A stretch of 64,000 bases of DNA, taken from NCBI RefSeq assembly GCF_963576675.1, contig NC_088911.1, positions 61,899,756 through 61,963,755 on the forward strand, read 5' to 3'. Made by a program: the position numbers and the translations under genes. The stretch comes from Euphorbia lathyris. Lineage: Eukaryota; Streptophyta; Magnoliopsida; Malpighiales; Euphorbiaceae. This document shows positions 11,166 through 23,800 of this stretch, piece by piece. Under the pieces are notes generated by a model that was not told the DNA's origin, ran no database searches, and was given only the letters and a program-made list of their open reading frames with translations. The first letter of the stretch is position 1, and every line of letters begins with the position of its first letter.

Positions 11166-12382
11166 GAGTAAATTACACCAATAGTACCTAAAATATACCT
11201 CAATTCACACTTTGGTACCTAAATTACATTTTGTCACAAAAATATACCTAAACTTTGGACGACTGGACAATATAATATTTATGACCTGCTATAATAGGTT
11301 AAGTATAAAAAATGATGATATGGTATGGTTTGACTAGGTCTTTAGTTTAAATGTGGGCCATATCCATTATAAATACAATTTTTCCATCCCTAACTTTCTC
11401 TCATTTCCATTATTGTTCTATCCCTCTTCAACAATTCCAGAAACTCAAGAACACCTAAAAAAAATCTAAGAAACCCAACAAATTTGATTTGTGGTCAGGT
11501 TAAATTGTCCTCTCTCTCTCTTCGCTTATGTTTTTGAGTTTATTTTATAAACAGTTTCTGGGTTTATTCCAAAACCCCTCATATTCCAATCTGTCAAAAA
11601 AAAATTAATTCAAAGATTGGAATTTTACTAGAATAAAGGGTCACTCATTTGAACAATAAACTCAATCTCACACCGAGGATAAAACACCATGAACAAAAAA
11701 AATTGAAGCTTTAAACTCAATCTCCAGGAAAAAATGGAAGGTGTTAAACTCAATCTCAGACCAAAGAAAAAACACAATTCCCTCTGTGTTCTTATTACTC
11801 CATTTTCTTCTTCCTAATAGTGTTTCCTTCTTTCTAAAATTTCAAAATCAACATCTACAAATCAATAACTCCATTTTTACAAAATCGAGCTACAGGATAA
11901 TCAAATTGGTATTTGGGTTTCTGAAGATTATGTCTCTATCCGAAACCACCGTCATGCTAGTTCTCCGACCGCCACGAGTTGTCAGATCTGTAGAAAAGGA
12001 AAGGGAGACCGGTTTATTAAAAAAGAATAGGAAGAAAGTAGAAATATTAAAAAAGAAAACATTTTGGGTCTAGTTTATTATTTTTTAACACTGTAACTTA
12101 AATTCATCTTTGACTACCCAGAATAATTTGACTACAAGTAAATGAATTTAATGGAGAAATTGATAAAACAAAAATTAATGGAGAGAGAGAGTATAGTGGG
12201 TCCTAGCCATTAATTAAAAATGGTCAAACTCATGTTGACCCGCATTGACTGGTTAGTGACCGGTTAAAAGCATTAAATTGTCCAGTCACCCTTACTTAGG
12301 ATATATTTTTGAGACAAAATGTAATTCAGTTACCAAAGTGTGAAGTAGGGTATAGTTTAGGTACCATTGGTATAATTTACTC
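11166..12382. mobile_element. Non-autonomous Mutator-like element, 1,217 bp, 10-bp TSD
   Basis: Starts GAGTAAATTACACCAATAG and ends with the near-complement of that sequence. The terminal inverted repeats extend about 95 bases with mismatches. A perfect 10-bp direct repeat GATGTGATTG flanks it (11156-11165 and 12383-12392). Long inverted repeats with a 9-11-bp duplication point to the Mutator superfamily. The interior has a CT-rich, 5'-UTR-like stretch near 11500 and one 110-codon open frame (11741-12073) with no recognisable domain. The interior could be captured host sequence (Pack-MULE), which is unproven. Confidence 0.8.
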
Positions 12383-12511
12383 GATGTGATTGTAAGAATT
12401 TTTAATGCACGATTGAAATGATAAGAAAATTCAGAAATAACAATAGTAGTTTATAAAAAGGAACAATATCAAAACATTATGAACCAATACTAATTGTTAA
12501 TAGTTTACATT

Positions 12512-12703
12512 TTGTGCAACATTATTCTTCTTTCGAGGACAATTCCTGGAAGCATGACCAGTCTGACCACAAATTCTACAGTGGTTCGGATCCTTCCACA
12601 CATTTTTTCATTTTACCAGTAAAATGACACGGATGTGCGCATTTGACTGAATCAGATGTTCTGCGATCACTTAGTCTTGGGCAAGACCAACTTCCAGTTT
12701 GCT
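12512..12703 (-). pseudogene. CCHC zinc-knuckle protein fragment
   Basis: On the minus strand WKDPNHCRICGQTGHASRNC is a clean CX2CX4HX4C knuckle followed by PRKKNN and a stop near 12500. An upstream Lys/Cys-containing stretch (CPRLSDRRTSDSVKC) lies in another frame, so at least one frameshift is present. The upstream side is cut off by the solo LTR at 12709. Such a C-terminal knuckle fits a transposase or gag remnant, and which one cannot be said. Confidence 0.45.
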
Positions 12704-12708
12704 TCATA

Positions 12709-13968
12709 TGTTGCTGTGCCCTAGTTCATAGGCATTGGTTCTTATAAAATGTATTTGTGTCACATTAATAAAGGCATTAATCTAGTTCATTTATATCTTG
12801 TGCTATAATATGAATAGAGAATCCATTGATTAATAATCATAAAACCATATCCCAAGTCTATTCTATCATGGGAATGATTAGGACCACAGACTTGTATATT
12901 CGACGACTGTATGATAGTTATTGATACTAGCCATAACACTTGATAAGTCAGTTGTGAATATGGGTACATGTTGTATACATGTGACTGGATCGATCCGCCC
13001 GAGAAAACTACATGGTGGTTGTGTCATTAGTTTTCTTAAGTAGGTCTCTAACTGTCTTCAGACCAGATTTCATTATAATATCAATGTGGGATCCGGTTCA
13101 CTTTGACATATGCCTAACAGGTCTGTAACAGGATGCCAAATACGGGTATGATAAGGTGAACATGTGAACACATTGGCATTGATAGTGAAGTGATGGAATT
13201 ACCACTCATATAACAGTGAGATGATATCACAGGCCACTTGATAAGTGAAATTGATAAGTGTGTGGCCACACCCTGATAAATAGTTTACTTATCTGATTCA
13301 TTAATCTACTTAAAATCAAGAAATATCATAAACATCAGAGAGGATGACAGCCGCCATGCCTCTAGTTTATAATATCGATATCAAATGGTAAAAAAAGTTA
13401 AGAGATAACTACAGGGTCTCTGCATCTTTAGACTGCTGAAACTCTGTCTTAGTTAGGGGCAGTAATGGTTTGCTAGAACCCACTTACTGTCTGTGAGCTA
13501 TAAGCCCACTGCTAGCTAAAGACAGTCCCATAGGATCGTGCACATCGAACATCTGAGTTAGAACTTATAGAACAGTACATTGGAGAGATAGAATTAATTA
13601 ATTGATTGCCAATAAAATGTCAAGGTAATTAATTGATGGTTAATTAATTGATTAATTGATACTTTGTATCAAGATAATTGATTAATGGTTTTAAGTGTTG
13701 AGTATTTAATTGATTAATTAGTTTGCGGGATGTAATTAATTAATTAATTTGTAAATTAATGAAATTGCATTCAGTGAGTAATTAATTAAAGTAATACGTC
13801 AATTTATTAATTAGTGTTATTTATTTAATTGGGGCAATTAAATTTAATCTAATCATAATTAATTGCATAGAATAAATATTATTGGTATTTATTTATGTAA
13901 TTAGATTAGAATTGGATTAGTTTTGTAATTAACCAATTAACCCTAAACTAATTAGGTTTAGGAATACA

Positions 13969-14011
<43 letters not shown>

Positions 14012-14403
14012 CACCTTAAACCTAACCTAACATACATAACATTCGGCCACCCACCTAAATTGAATTAGGATTTACGGCAGAAACATGTATTCCAATTGAA
14101 AAGTGGGATTTTGATTTGGCAAATATCACAATCTCTCCCGTTCTTCGTTTGTTCTTCGGCTAGCACCGGTTCTGGCTCGATAGCTGTTCGTGCACCTGAC
14201 TACGGAGATCTTACTACTTTGTGGATTCTTCAGCCGTCTCTAGAAGAGACAGTCCGGGTAAGTTTTTACTCTTAAACGGATCCAAAAGGGTTTTATTCAA
14301 TCAATGGTTAACGGGCAAAGATCAAACTATAAGGGATTAGAAATAAATTTTAAACTGCAATTCCGCTGCGCTACAGTTGATTAACTGGCTATAATTCCTA
14401 ACA
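12709..14403 (+). mobile_element. Solo LTR, 1,695 bp, TSD TCATA
   Basis: Begins TGTTGCTGTGCCCTAG and ends AATTCCTAACA. The duplication TCATA lies directly outside on both sides (12704-12708 and 14404-14408). A (TA)n/TATA region at 13972-14006, followed by a CATTCGGCCACC block, marks the likely promoter and R region. No internal domain remains, so the superfamily is not assigned. The size and layout resemble the LTR at 21815-23640, which reads in the opposite direction. Confidence 0.85.
13972..14006. repeat. (TA)n microsatellite
   Basis: Uninterrupted TA run inside the solo LTR, at its presumed TATA region. Confidence 0.9.
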
Positions 14404-14408
14404 TCATA

Positions 14409-14925
14409 TTATTATGACCTAACACACAAACAACACCCTTAACTTGTTCAAATGTTGCAACTGCCCCCTCCAACTTTCAAATAATAACTTACCCCTTAAA
14501 CTTGTCCAATTGTAAAACATAACCTATAAATTGTGTATTACCCCAAAAGTTAACAAATGTAAATTCATTAATTTGTCTCTACATTAATTGTATTTCTTAA
14601 TTTGTGTGAAAAATCTCTACAATTAGAGCATCTCCAAGAGACTTCTAGACTACTAGTATAAATAATGAGAGACACTATTTAATAGAAAATTATTAATAAA
14701 CAATTAATTAAAAAAACATAGTAATGAAATCGGGATCAATGCGGCTTTATTGCACTAAGTAGTTCTGAACTTTTATTGCTATGGTTAGATTTGACAATCC
14801 ACAAGGCTATGATGCACCTTTCATCGTCAGAATTAAATTACAATAACAAAGAAAAATACAAATAAATAAAAAAAGTATTTTGTTGTACAACTAAAGCTAA
14901 AATTTATACATAACTATTTACCATA
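14409..14925. other. Non-coding stretch
   Basis: No gene seen. Contains TAGAGCATCTCCAAGAGAC near 14630, a word typical of one plant MITE group and also found at the repeat around 28110-32980. Confidence 0.4.
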
Positions 14926-14929
14926 ACAT

Positions 14930-16652
14930 TAATTGATTTGTTCTCACAAGCACTCATCATAAACAATATTACGAAGATTCCGCAGTCGAACGTGTTTGGC
15001 TGTCTTGGAACATTTTCCGCACGCATAATTTTGAATGAACCAAAGATGAAACCAGTCTTTGTCGATTTGATTTGGTCGTCCAATACAAAGTCTAGAGCGC
15101 GTAACTACATTTAAGTCATGTTTTGCGGCATTAAAATTTTAAAAATCAAATAAAAATAATTTGAAACAACTAACGTAATAAAAATATATAATAAAACTTA
15201 CTATATCGATAATCTTATTTTTATACATGATTGGATCGTCATTTTCAGCATTTGAGTCTCAAACTTCTACGGTTTTATTTGTTATCGTAACCCGACACAA
15301 AATGTAGTGTTTGTTTTCCAGAACAGGAATAAAAATCTGAAGTTGTAATGGACGTTAGATTAAATAAAATACATATTTGAAAAAATTTCAACTTAACTAA
15401 AATTAAATACACACCTCACTGCATTTGTCGAGTTCGCCCATATATTCATTATAGTAGTTGCGTTTTTTTTCACACTTGTCCCAAATGTCCAGGATGTGAA
15501 GGCATTTGATCTTTCTGTGTTTATTTCAATTTTTTTAAATGACATGTACTGATTATGACATACGTAAAAGGTGTTACAAAAAAAATATATGTATAAAAAC
15601 TCACCAATAGTCTAGCAGGAAAATACCAATTAATTTTACCATTGTTTCCTTTATCTGACCTCTTATTTGCAGTCAATAATGTGGAAACCACTGTAACAAA
15701 CTGCATATATATATATATATATATATATATGAAAAAAAATGATGAACATGATATTTTTGTATGAAATTTTCCAGGTATTTTTAAGAGATTTAACTAATTA
15801 CCTCGGTTTCCAACCACTCTTTAGGTCCAAGATAACGGAAGTCGGACCGTGTTAGATAAGTCAAACCATTATCAAATAAAACTTCACTGGAGGGAAAAAA
15901 AGGGCAGTTCAAATCGCATATAAAAAAATAACTATTTGGAAAAAAATGTAAGCTTAGAAAACAAAAGATACCTTGGATTAGCACCCGAGAAAATTTACTT
16001 TAAAACTGCTTTATCAAGAGGTGTAATATGTTTTCCCAGTTTAAAATCTTCAAACAATGGGACTTTAACATTACTTTTTGTAGAAAGCAGTCATTTTCAT
16101 CTTCGAAGACTTTTTTTCTAGAAGTAACTGATGTATGTGATGCTGTTCCACGAAATGCCGAAGTTTGTTTCACTATTTTGGCTGATTTAAAAGTAATTTT
16201 TCCCTTCTTCTCATGCGACAAGTCTTGTTTCTGTTTCTTCAAGCCTTTCACTTCTACTCCAATGCTCTTTTGTTATGAAGCTCGATCTCCAAGATGTTTA
16301 ATTGTTTCTTCAACTCATTCACTTCTTCAATGCTTACTTTGTTTTGAAGCTCGGTCTTCAAGTCCTTTAATTATTGCTTCAACTCTTCCACATGTTCTTC
16401 AACTTTTCTTTTGCTAAAAAGTTCGATCTGTAAGTTTTGTACTTGTAATCTCAACTCTTTAACTTCTTCTTCAATTTTTGTGTTGTTATTACGAACTTCG
16501 TACACCAATATCAATGCTTTTGTATTCAACTTATTCATAGCTGCTTCATTGTTTCTTCTATTACGAAGGTCGTTCTGCAAGTCCTGTACCTGTTTCCTTA
16601 ACAAATTCATTTCTTCTTCAATCATCATACGAAGATGTGAAAACCCCTCCAT
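14930..16652 (-). pseudogene. Ulp1-type (C48) cysteine protease gene, broken
   Basis: Read from ATG 16652. The first part is a coiled coil (MIEEEMNLLRKQVQDLQNDL, then ELRLQVQNLQIEL), which continues across stops to about 16250. Later exons carry the start of a Ulp1 domain (LTRSDFRYLGPKEWL, 15870-15795), then FVTVVSTLL (15706 down). Next is FIPVLENKHYILCRV with the catalytic His, directly followed by an in-frame TGA before the Asp (DSNAEN), near 15255. The last exon has QPNTFDCGIFVIL with the oxyanion Gln at -6 and the catalytic Cys codon at 14984-14982. Ulp1-type enzymes cut SUMO-like modifiers, and in plants many copies travel with Mutator-like elements. The stops in the coiled coil and at the active site indicate a pseudogene, although unseen splicing could rescue some of them. 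Confidence 0.7.
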
Positions 16653-17094
16653 ATTTGATTTGACAATATTATATAAATAAAGATGAAACAGAGAGGGAGG
16701 AAGTAGAAGTGGAGTGGTTGTGGTTGTGGTAAATGACTGGTATTTATTTCAATTGCAAATAGTTAACCGTTTTCATATGCACAATTTTCTAAGTAGAATC
16801 TTTTAGAGTGACTGTTGGTTTTCTTTTTTCCCATGGACGTGAAATAAATGTTTTCTTATTTACTTTATTTATTATAATTTTTTTTATGATGGTATCTTGG
16901 TTCAACTATTAAATTGTTTATCCCTTTTACAACTGGATAATATGGTATTATTTTATAAGTTATACTTTGCAGGACAACATTGAATCAATTGGCATAATTT
17001 CTTGTAATTAATAATAAAAAAGGACCACACTGTCTCAAAAATAAGGAGATAAAGGGAAACTTAATAATCATATTTCTATTGAATGATATGAGGG

Positions 17095-17732
17095 ATCAAA
17101 GAAACTGATTATATCTATGTGAAAATACAAGCGTTCATTTTCATCATGAGTCAATCTGATCACCAACTTCATACCCTTGCGCAGATTGCGTCTATTGACA
17201 CAATCTAGCCAATATTTCTCGAACCTTACCATGTCTATCTTTCATGATGACTTCTTTATTCGAGGAACGTAATCCACGGTGTCTAAAGGTTTACGTTTCT
17301 CAAACACGCCAAATGTCAGAATGGCTACCCTCTTACTTCTCACATGCTGGAGGCATTCATTCACAAATGCCATAGGAATCGTCTGCATAAACATAATAAG
17401 ATTATCCTTCTTGTTTGAATGAATTATATTAGTGGTTTATAGCCAAAAGATAAGATGAGCTAAACTTACGAGCTTGTACTTCCAATCCTAGTTCAGAAGC
17501 TCTTTCTCCAATGTTGGATGATATGGACGAGGTTGGAACTAGGACAATTGGACACGTTCAGGTTTATGAAAAACTTCAACGAAGAAGAAAATATGTCAGA
17601 AATTGAATGATAACATTTTAATTAGTTATAAAGAATTAAACTAGAAAAAACCTCTTCCATCAGCCAATGCTCTAAGTCTAACAGGTTTTTGGTGTTCATC
17701 TTCAGAATCTACCATTAGGTTGTCGGCCATAT
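17095..17732 (-). pseudogene. Small plant gene, B3-like, broken
   Basis: An exon-like start at ATG 17732 (MADNLMVDSEDEHQKPVRL) ends at a GT near 17655. A middle segment (PYHPTLEKELLN) carries stops. A longer segment from about 17385 reads IPMAFVNECLQHV, KRVAILTFGVFEKRKPL, a TGA, then FEKYWLDCVNRRNLRKG and MKLVIRLTHDENERLYFHI. The final part resembles the end of a B3 DNA-binding domain (W, FV, N, L+ G, L, FHI pattern), but this is a weak, by-eye match. It lies between the Ulp1-like pseudogene and the GRF zinc-finger gene, all on the minus strand. In-frame stops make it a likely pseudogene. Confidence 0.4.
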
Positions 17733-18004
17733 TTATTGTGAGAGAATGAATGGATCGTCTTAAGGACTACTAGTATTTATAGTTGTAGTCTTCTTCAATT
17801 TAATCATAAATTTTACACGTTTCTACATTCACCCTTTCATCTACTCATTGCATTTGGAGTGTTCTAGTCAATTACAATTTAATTATTGCTTGACTGTATT
17901 TAATGAACCATACACATCATAAAGAATATTCCACCAACTAACACAAATTTATTTCATTCCAATTAAGCCACTACAAATAAATGACAATACAACTATCATC
18001 AATC

Positions 18005-18422
18005 CTACATCAGCAAAATCCCACAAATTAACCCAAACAAGAAAATAATAGTGTATTTCTTCCATGAGTAGCTTTCCTTCCTCATTGCAACATTAGCTTT
18101 GTCATCCATATAACAAACATCACATCTCTTGTTCTTCTTGTTCAGTAGCCCCCAAATAACATTTCGATAATGATCACTCAATTCGCCATCAAACCAGTCA
18201 AAATATCCACACTCTATCTCATTCCCCTGAAAATATAATACAAATCTTGTGAGAAGAATTTTTGTATTACATACTAAATAACATGAACTTCAATTTGCAT
18301 TACCCTCAACAACAACTTACCCCGTACTTAACACAACCATAGAATCTTCTCCCTGGGTTGGGTCTGCTCCATGAAGCTCTTAATATTGCGTTCTCATCGC
18401 AGTAACATTTTCTTACGTCCAT
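18005..18422 (-). CDS. GRF-type zinc-finger membrane protein (At4g04775-like)
   Basis: Two exons, 18422-18321 and 18226-18005, joined at a phase-0 GT...AG intron, encode 107 residues ending in TAG. The N-terminal half is a GRF zinc finger: CYCDENAILRASWSR, then NPGRRFYGC, then CGYFDWFD, giving the C-x-C...GRxFxxC...CxFFxW pattern. A second Cys pair (CDVCYM) follows, and the last 20 residues are a hydrophobic segment (IIFLFGLICGILL) that looks like a tail anchor. Small GRF proteins of this layout are common and mostly uncharacterised in plants. The finger is thought to bind nucleic acid in other proteins. The frame and splice sites are clean, so the gene looks intact. It sits about 1.4 kb upstream of a Ulp1-like pseudogene on the same strand. 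Confidence 0.8.
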
Positions 18423-18429
18423 GTGTCAA

Positions 18430-19115
18430 TCAACAATTTGATTTTGTACAGAGATAACAACAAAATCCTCGATAATGCATGATAAAAGGTCTGGGAGAGA
18501 CTGATGATAATTTAGGGTTCATACAAGATCATAGATACATGGTGAGAGTGATATAAAGAGAGAGATTGTACATAATATTACCGTTACTGTATTTTGAAAA
18601 AATATAAACAATAAAGGCTGTAAAATAATAAATTTAGTTGGGATTAGTAAGAAGGAAAAAAAATGAAGCATATAAAACATTTACTGCACAGTAATGAATT
18701 CAAAGGCACCACAATTAATACCTTGAATCTCAAAAAACACACAAAAAAAAAACCATTAACAATTTCCTAAGTACTAGTGGTATTGGAAGTGACTCTTGAG
18801 TTCCTTTTTATTTTTGCAATGAATAAAACGTTTTCTACTTGCATTTTTTAAATTTTTATTCCATTTAAATTATTTTTATTTTTCAAGATGGTTCATGGAC
18901 TTACAAAATCCGAACAGTAAGGATTCTGTTTGAATGACCTACTTCCATAAAAGTCCGACGTATCTGCGAGGAAATAAATTACAACACAAGGCCTTAAAAA
19001 AAATTCAATTTCCAAATATGAAAACGTTTAATGCACAGTTATGAATTCAAAATCGAATAATAAAATATAAAAGTAGATTGTTTAGATATAACGGAAAAAA
19101 ATATATATCTAAAAA
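18430..19115. other. Non-coding stretch upstream of the GRF gene
   Basis: AT-rich with no gene seen. The first part presumably holds the promoter and 5' UTR of the minus-strand GRF zinc-finger gene. Confidence 0.4.
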
Positions 19116-19119
19116 TAAG

Positions 19120-19196
19120 GAGCAACCACGAATCAAACATGGTCCAGGTTATAAAGAGCACTTCATACCTTACCACTGAACTACAAGCATCTTCTA
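19120..19196 (-). other. tRNA-like Pol III promoter (A and B boxes), possible SINE
   Basis: On the minus strand TGTAGTTCAGTGGTAAGG resembles an A box. GTTTGATTCGTGG about 40 bases on resembles a B box. The acceptor arms do not pair, so this is not a functional tRNA. It could be a tRNA-derived SINE head or a decayed tRNA. Confidence 0.4.
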
Positions 19197-19199
19197 TTG

Positions 19200-20190
19200 T
19201 TACTCTCAATCGAAAGTATTAACTACGGAACGAAATATTTCCTTTCCACACATAGAGTGCGGATTGCTCCTCCTCACTTCGATTTTTATCTTCCTCATTC
19301 CCCATTTTTCTTTCTTTTTTTCCAACACATGCATTTATTGCACCTAATAAATTACTTCTTTTATTCCCTTTTCACAAAATTTGATGCATCTTGGGATCTA
19401 CAATTGTCCTAAAGCTTTTAAAAAGGAATGAAAATAATTTTTTCATCCAAATTACTACTTGTGTACGATACCTGAACGCACTTGCGATTGCTGATGATGT
19501 TGCTGCGCTCATTCAAGAGAATCGCATTGGAGAAAGTGCAATTTCACGGCATCGCAGAATGTGGAGACAATGCATGGTTGCCTGTGCGCTTGGTAACTTG
19601 ATTCGTCAAACAAATTGACAATTGTATAGTTACAATATGCATCATTTACGAGTCCTAGAGTTAGACACGGGTTAGGCAAGCAAGGGGTTTTTTTCGGTTC
19701 CCCTTTTATGTATATATATTTGGTTCTATTCATTAATAAGATAATACGTAGTATTGCTCTTAAATCTTATATACTATATTATTATGGTTTTAGCGAAGTT
19801 CAAGTAATTTGGATTAGTGACTTTAATTAGAGACCTTATAATAATCCTATTACAAGTCCTAAACGGTTAGTCTTGTCTAAGACTAACATCTTCTAATCAC
19901 CAGCTAATTTTTTTAGTCGTGGATTTTTTTTGCTTTATTTTAATTCACTTGTAAGTTGTTTCAATAATATTGTTGTTGAAATGTTGATGTTTGCACAATT
20001 TTAAAGATATATGTTACAAATATACTTATTTTTCCATAGTAAGTAATTTTGTCCTCCTATTTTGAAAAACACATTTTAAGGTCCCTAACTTTTATCAATA
20101 TAGGAGGACTAAAAAGTGTGTTAGGTAAAAAGCTAGGGGACTAATAAATTACTTACCCTATTTTAATTGAAGTTATTTAATAATTTGTTG
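19200..20190. other. Non-coding stretch
   Basis: No supported gene. The short open frames at 19197-19618 have no domain and no codon-like pattern. A weak hairpin with GTAAGTAATTT-type ends lies at about 20040-20155 and may be a MITE. Confidence 0.4.
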
Positions 20191-20269
20191 ATTAATAAAC
20201 AAAAATAAAAAAATACAAATCCGATTAAACCTCGACCAGTCTCTGATTAATCCCCGATCAGTCAGCGAC

Positions 20270-20655
20270 TAATCCCCGAGTAATCTTTGAGGCCCCTGTC
20301 CGCCTGACTAGCACCTATCGTTTTTTTACAACCATGGCTTGAGGTACATAAATAGAAAAGACGTTTTTTCTAATTTAGAAAAATATATGCGATAAGAAAA
20401 CGTTTCATTTTCCCGTTTAATTTTAATTTATTTATATTAGTAGACAGAGATGCTTCGATTCCTTAAACCCTGATTAGTCTCTGAATAATCTCCGATTAGT
20501 TTCGGACTAATCCCCGATTAGTCTACAAGTAATCCCCTAGTAATCCTTAAGGTTCATAAATAGAAACAGTAAATGGCATAAGAAAACGTTTCATTTTCCC
20601 GTTTAATTTTAATTTATTTATCTTAGTGGACATAAATGCTTCAATTCTGTAAATC
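20270..20655. repeat. Two direct repeats, period about 186 bp
   Basis: AAGAAAACGTTTCATTTTCC and the following 50 bases occur at about 20394 and again at about 20580, with diverged flanks. Each unit also contains several CGATTAGTC/AATCCCCGA words (20220-20545). Confidence 0.65.
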
Positions 20656-20899
20656 CATTGATTGACCCCTCTAACCTGCAGGACTCGTGTGGAAAAACGA
20701 TAGAAATTATGACTGTACATCGAAAATACCCCTCTCCGTTCTTTCATTGATTTAAGTGGATTTAGAAGATCTTCAGGGAGTCATTTCGAAATTTGTTAAT
20801 GGACCTTTGATATTCCAAAGCTTTCTTGTAACTAGAGTCATCAATTATAAATTTAGAGCACATCATTGAACGTCCTTGACAATCCACAAAATCTTTCTA

Positions 20900-23800
20900 T
20901 GTTCGAATACCTTCTCTCTGTTTCAAACGAAGAAGAAGTTTTTCATCCCAAAGCATTTCTGGTAATCATTCCTTATCCATATGTTTTTTAATTTATGTTT
21001 TTACTCTTTGCAATATATTTAATACTGAATCCTCGTGAAATGTTATATTTCAACCCCCAAAATAGATCTCCATCCATGCCTACTGTTAGGGTTCCGCTTG
21101 ACAGATTTTTAACTCAAACACTAGAAACACTTCAGTTACCAAATTTCCTTTCACGTTCCACTGTCAGAAACGGAAATTTCATAACGGCTGTCTCTTTCAT
21201 GTACAAGAGAGTAGTAGACACTAAGCTTGCATGCTATCATACCGTCGTAAGTGATCTATCAACATCCGAACCTGAAGCCCTATTGGATTCTTGTAAGAAA
21301 GCAATGGACTTTTTAAGTTAAAGTACCAATTGATCTATGAAGACTACAACCATATTAAACTAGAGAGGGTGGATAGCGTTAATGATGCATTCTTTGCAAT
21401 GCAAATGTATGAAGAAAGGATGGATTTGGAAGCAATTTTTTTTATCTAAGTTTGTAATTAGGAAAAACAAAGATGTCCTTAGTCTGGTCGACCAAATCCA
21501 CAGTGCTTTAAAGGATTTAATTGAATAGATATGTACTGGGCCATTTTGCCATTTTCCCTGTTTTTTCTGTTTACTAATAGGTTGTTTGGTGTATGTGTTT
21601 ACCATATTTACCATTAATATAAATAATCTTCTTTTCTTGTTCTCTTTATGTTCACTTTATGCCTTAGATTAATATTTGACCTTTTGGTTTGTTTTATAAC
21701 CGTCTTTTTAGATGAATACCGTTGTTACATTCAGTAAATCGGATATATTGAAGGAGGCAGTTCAGCAACTGTCTTTGAGAGAGCCAGTAAACGATCACGC
21801 TATCGTGAATACTGTGAAGGAAAATAGACAAGCCTAGGCGTAGCAGAATAATAAAATTTTATCTATTTTATCTATTTCCCTTTTCCAAGATCTGTTAATT
21901 GTTATTTCATATAAAGAAGGATAGGAAGTAATACCTTTAATGAAGAACTATCTACCGTTGCAAACGAAGTACCCACAACTTCTTATTATCAACTCGTGAG
22001 CAACGAACGTTTTTGTTCAACACAGAAAAACAAAACTAATCAGTAATCAACCTTTAAAGTATAGCAATCACAATGATTGCCTCTAACAGAAATCGATACG
22101 AGATCAAAGAGGGAGTAGGAAATAAAGTAAATTAGCCGAGACGACGACGGAACGATTCCTCCTCTTCTTCTTTTATGTTGGCCGAATTATGGGGTTAGGG
22201 AGTCTATTTATGGACTTCTCAAAAACCCTAATCCCAGTTGTGTTAGGTAATTAAATAATTGGAATCTTATTCGGAATAGGATTCCTAATTAGAGAATTAA
22301 ATAAACACTTTACTATTATCTAAATAATAACTAATTATATCTATATAATTATTATTAATCAAATTAATAATTAATTAATATTAGTGATAATTAATTAGAG
22401 TTTCAATCACATAAAACTTCTAATTAATATTATCAGATAACCCTTTAATTTAATTCACAACCATAATCAAATTATAATTATTAATCAAATTAATTTATCC
22501 CTATTTAATCTACAAATTTCGGCCCATATATATAGTGTCTCACTAATTACATTTTCGTCCTCCGATTCCAAGTCCCATATGCGACCCATTAGGTTCTTTA
22601 TTGCCACTAGCCGTATATATCCTTTGAAATTATTCATCACAATTAATTCCAACATATATATAACGGAATACCGTCGCGAGCTGTTACTAGCAGAACCTAT
22701 GATATTCCCTCAGAGCAATTAAGAAGTCAGGTTGATAACTGACGTTAACCTTTCTGCATTAGGTACAGTATAATACGATCCTTCATCAACTATATCATGT
22801 TGGTCAATTCCTTATAACCATGGAACGTGTCAAGGTTACATATAACGAAGAGTCCGTTTTACTTGTACAAGTTGAATTCACTCTGAAAAGATAAGTTAAG
22901 TGAAATATTCATTTCTACTCTTAACTCTATCACCTTGCAAGGATTTCAATCAATTCACCACAAGCGGCCATTTAGATATATCTCCCACTTATCGGGAGTG
23001 ACGAATGCTCAATCTGACATTAACTATTCTGCAATTACTTTGTGTGATACCCAACCCTGCTCTCACACACCCCAGGCTCTCACCTGTTGGATCGTGCTCG
23101 CACATAATCAAAGTATCAGACTCCATAATCCAGAATCACTAATTAACGAATGTTTGAGTCTGAGGATTAGTTATACCTACTAATACAAATGAGATGAACA
23201 GTTGACACTTTTAGATAAATTAATCCATGCTGTTATCTCAAGTAGGGTCCCAATACGAATGAACTCCTTCACCGGATCCATGTAACTGTCTAGACATCTA
23301 AATATCTAAAGCTTGTGAGATCAGCTTTCTGTCTCGATAGAAAACACGGTTACATGCAAGTCTCAACAGTAATATGCCAACCCCTATAACATATTACTTG
23401 ACTTGGGTTGATTTTAAGTCTATTGGTCTATTATAAAGTATAGTCTCACTTCATGCTTGTATGAACACTTTATAACTACTTAAATAAACTTAGGATTACT
23501 TTCTTTATGAAAGATTTGTGCCTTTATATATAGTTACATTTTAATGCTATATATCTTATTAAACAAATGACTAAATAAACAATTTATTCATTAATACTTA
23601 TATCCTAAAACAATTGTCTTTAGGACACTAAACTCCAACATACTGAGGATTTTGATTTTCCATAGAAGCACATATGTGGAACAACCCTCTTCTTTGATGT
23701 ATACCCAACTCAGATTAGATTCACCGGTGAAAGCTGTATTTCACAGAGCGTAGCAATAGAGAAGGCTGCTATAGAATGTCTGAAATATCTTCGTATTCAT

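Noticed and set aside
11741..12073. 110-codon frame as a real gene
   Set aside because: It lies inside a non-autonomous transposon, is low complexity in its first half and matches nothing I know. Kept only as a possible captured fragment.
19197..19618. Two 71-75-codon frames
   Set aside because: No domain, no splice context, and sequence composition like the surrounding non-coding DNA.
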